Shown here in pieces: positions 23,909 through 24,037 of a stretch of 24,037 nt of DNA. The stretch lies in contig JAILBP010000150.1 in the NCBI GenBank assembly GCA_024680835.1, positions 1-24,037 of the forward strand, given 5' to 3'. The position numbers and the translations under genes were made by a program. This stretch comes from RGIG6904 sp024680835 (GTDB lineage Bacteria > Bacillota > Clostridia > Lachnospirales > Lachnospiraceae). Each line of letters opens with the position of its first letter. The stretch's first letter is position 1. Under the pieces are notes generated by a model. The model was not told the origin of the DNA and did no database searches. It was given only the letters and a program-made list of their open reading frames with translations.

Positions 23909-24037
23909 TTATTTGGTTTCCTTGTGTAAAGTATGAGATTTGCAAAATCTGCAGTACTTCTTGGTCTCCATGCGGTCCGGATGGGTTTTCTTGTCTTTTG
24001 TCATGTTGTAATTACGACGCTTGCACTCTGTGCAGGC
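23909..24037 (-). CDS. rpmG: 50S ribosomal protein L33, C-terminal part (cut by window edge)
   Basis: The last 42 codons of L33. The zinc-ribbon cysteines are present as CTEC (residues 2-5 of the fragment) and CRFC (29-32), with TKDKKTHPDRMETKKYC between them, so this is the zinc-binding (C+) form. About 7 N-terminal residues lie outside the window. It ends 27 bp before secE and begins the visible rpmG-secE-nusG-rplKA run. It is absent from simple ORF tracks because its start is cut. Confidence 0.95.
   Translation of the reverse strand, partial: ACTECKRRNYNMTKDKKTHPDRMETKKYCRFCKSHTLHKETK

Overview
The window is almost certainly from a low-to-mid GC Gram-positive bacterium of the class Clostridia, most likely a Lachnospiraceae member (Butyrivibrio-like). 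This is judged from the style of the ribosomal and RNA polymerase proteins, the strong Shine-Dalgarno sites, the TTGACA-N17-TATAAT-type promoters and the ribitol teichoic acid genes. The genus is an inference. Most genes read on the minus strand, so the biological order runs from right to left.

Right part (24037 to 21792, minus strand): rpmG (L33, cut by the window edge), secE, nusG, rplK and rplA in the classical order, closed by an intrinsic terminator. Then comes an insertion into the normally continuous rplKA-rplJL-rpoBC locus. It is a compact minus-strand operon with a CDP-glycerol/ribitol-type polyol-phosphate transferase of about 824 aa, tarI (ribitol-5-phosphate cytidylyltransferase), tarJ (ribulose-5-phosphate reductase) and an exported CpdB/5'-nucleotidase-type phosphoesterase with Ig-like repeats. 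Converging on it from the plus strand is a sulfotransferase-like gene (12344-13561). The two meet at an 18-bp-stem bidirectional terminator.

Middle part (12199 to 9775): a strong promoter, an L10 leader RNA with its attenuator, then rplJ and rplL and a terminator. Only 13 nt after the terminator hairpin's T-tract lies a second, single-domain polyol-phosphate transferase gene (9775-11007) with no visible promoter of its own.

Left part (9725 to 1): rpoB with its own strong promoter and a structured leader, then rpoC, a 15-bp-stem bidirectional terminator, a second sulfotransferase-like gene on the plus strand (278-1414) with its own consensus promoter, and finally a divergent promoter and the first 13 codons of rpsL (S12).

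The unusual point is the mixture. Three junctions of one of the most conserved bacterial gene blocks (rplA|rplJ, rplL|rpoB, rpoC|rpsL) each hold envelope-polymer genes. TarJ and TarI make CDP-ribitol, the two transferases could use CDP-polyols to build or prime a poly(polyol phosphate), and the two paralogous sulfotransferase-like proteins could decorate a surface polymer. A sulfated ribitol-phosphate polymer is a hypothesis only. No phage, transposase, tRNA, rRNA or CRISPR was seen.
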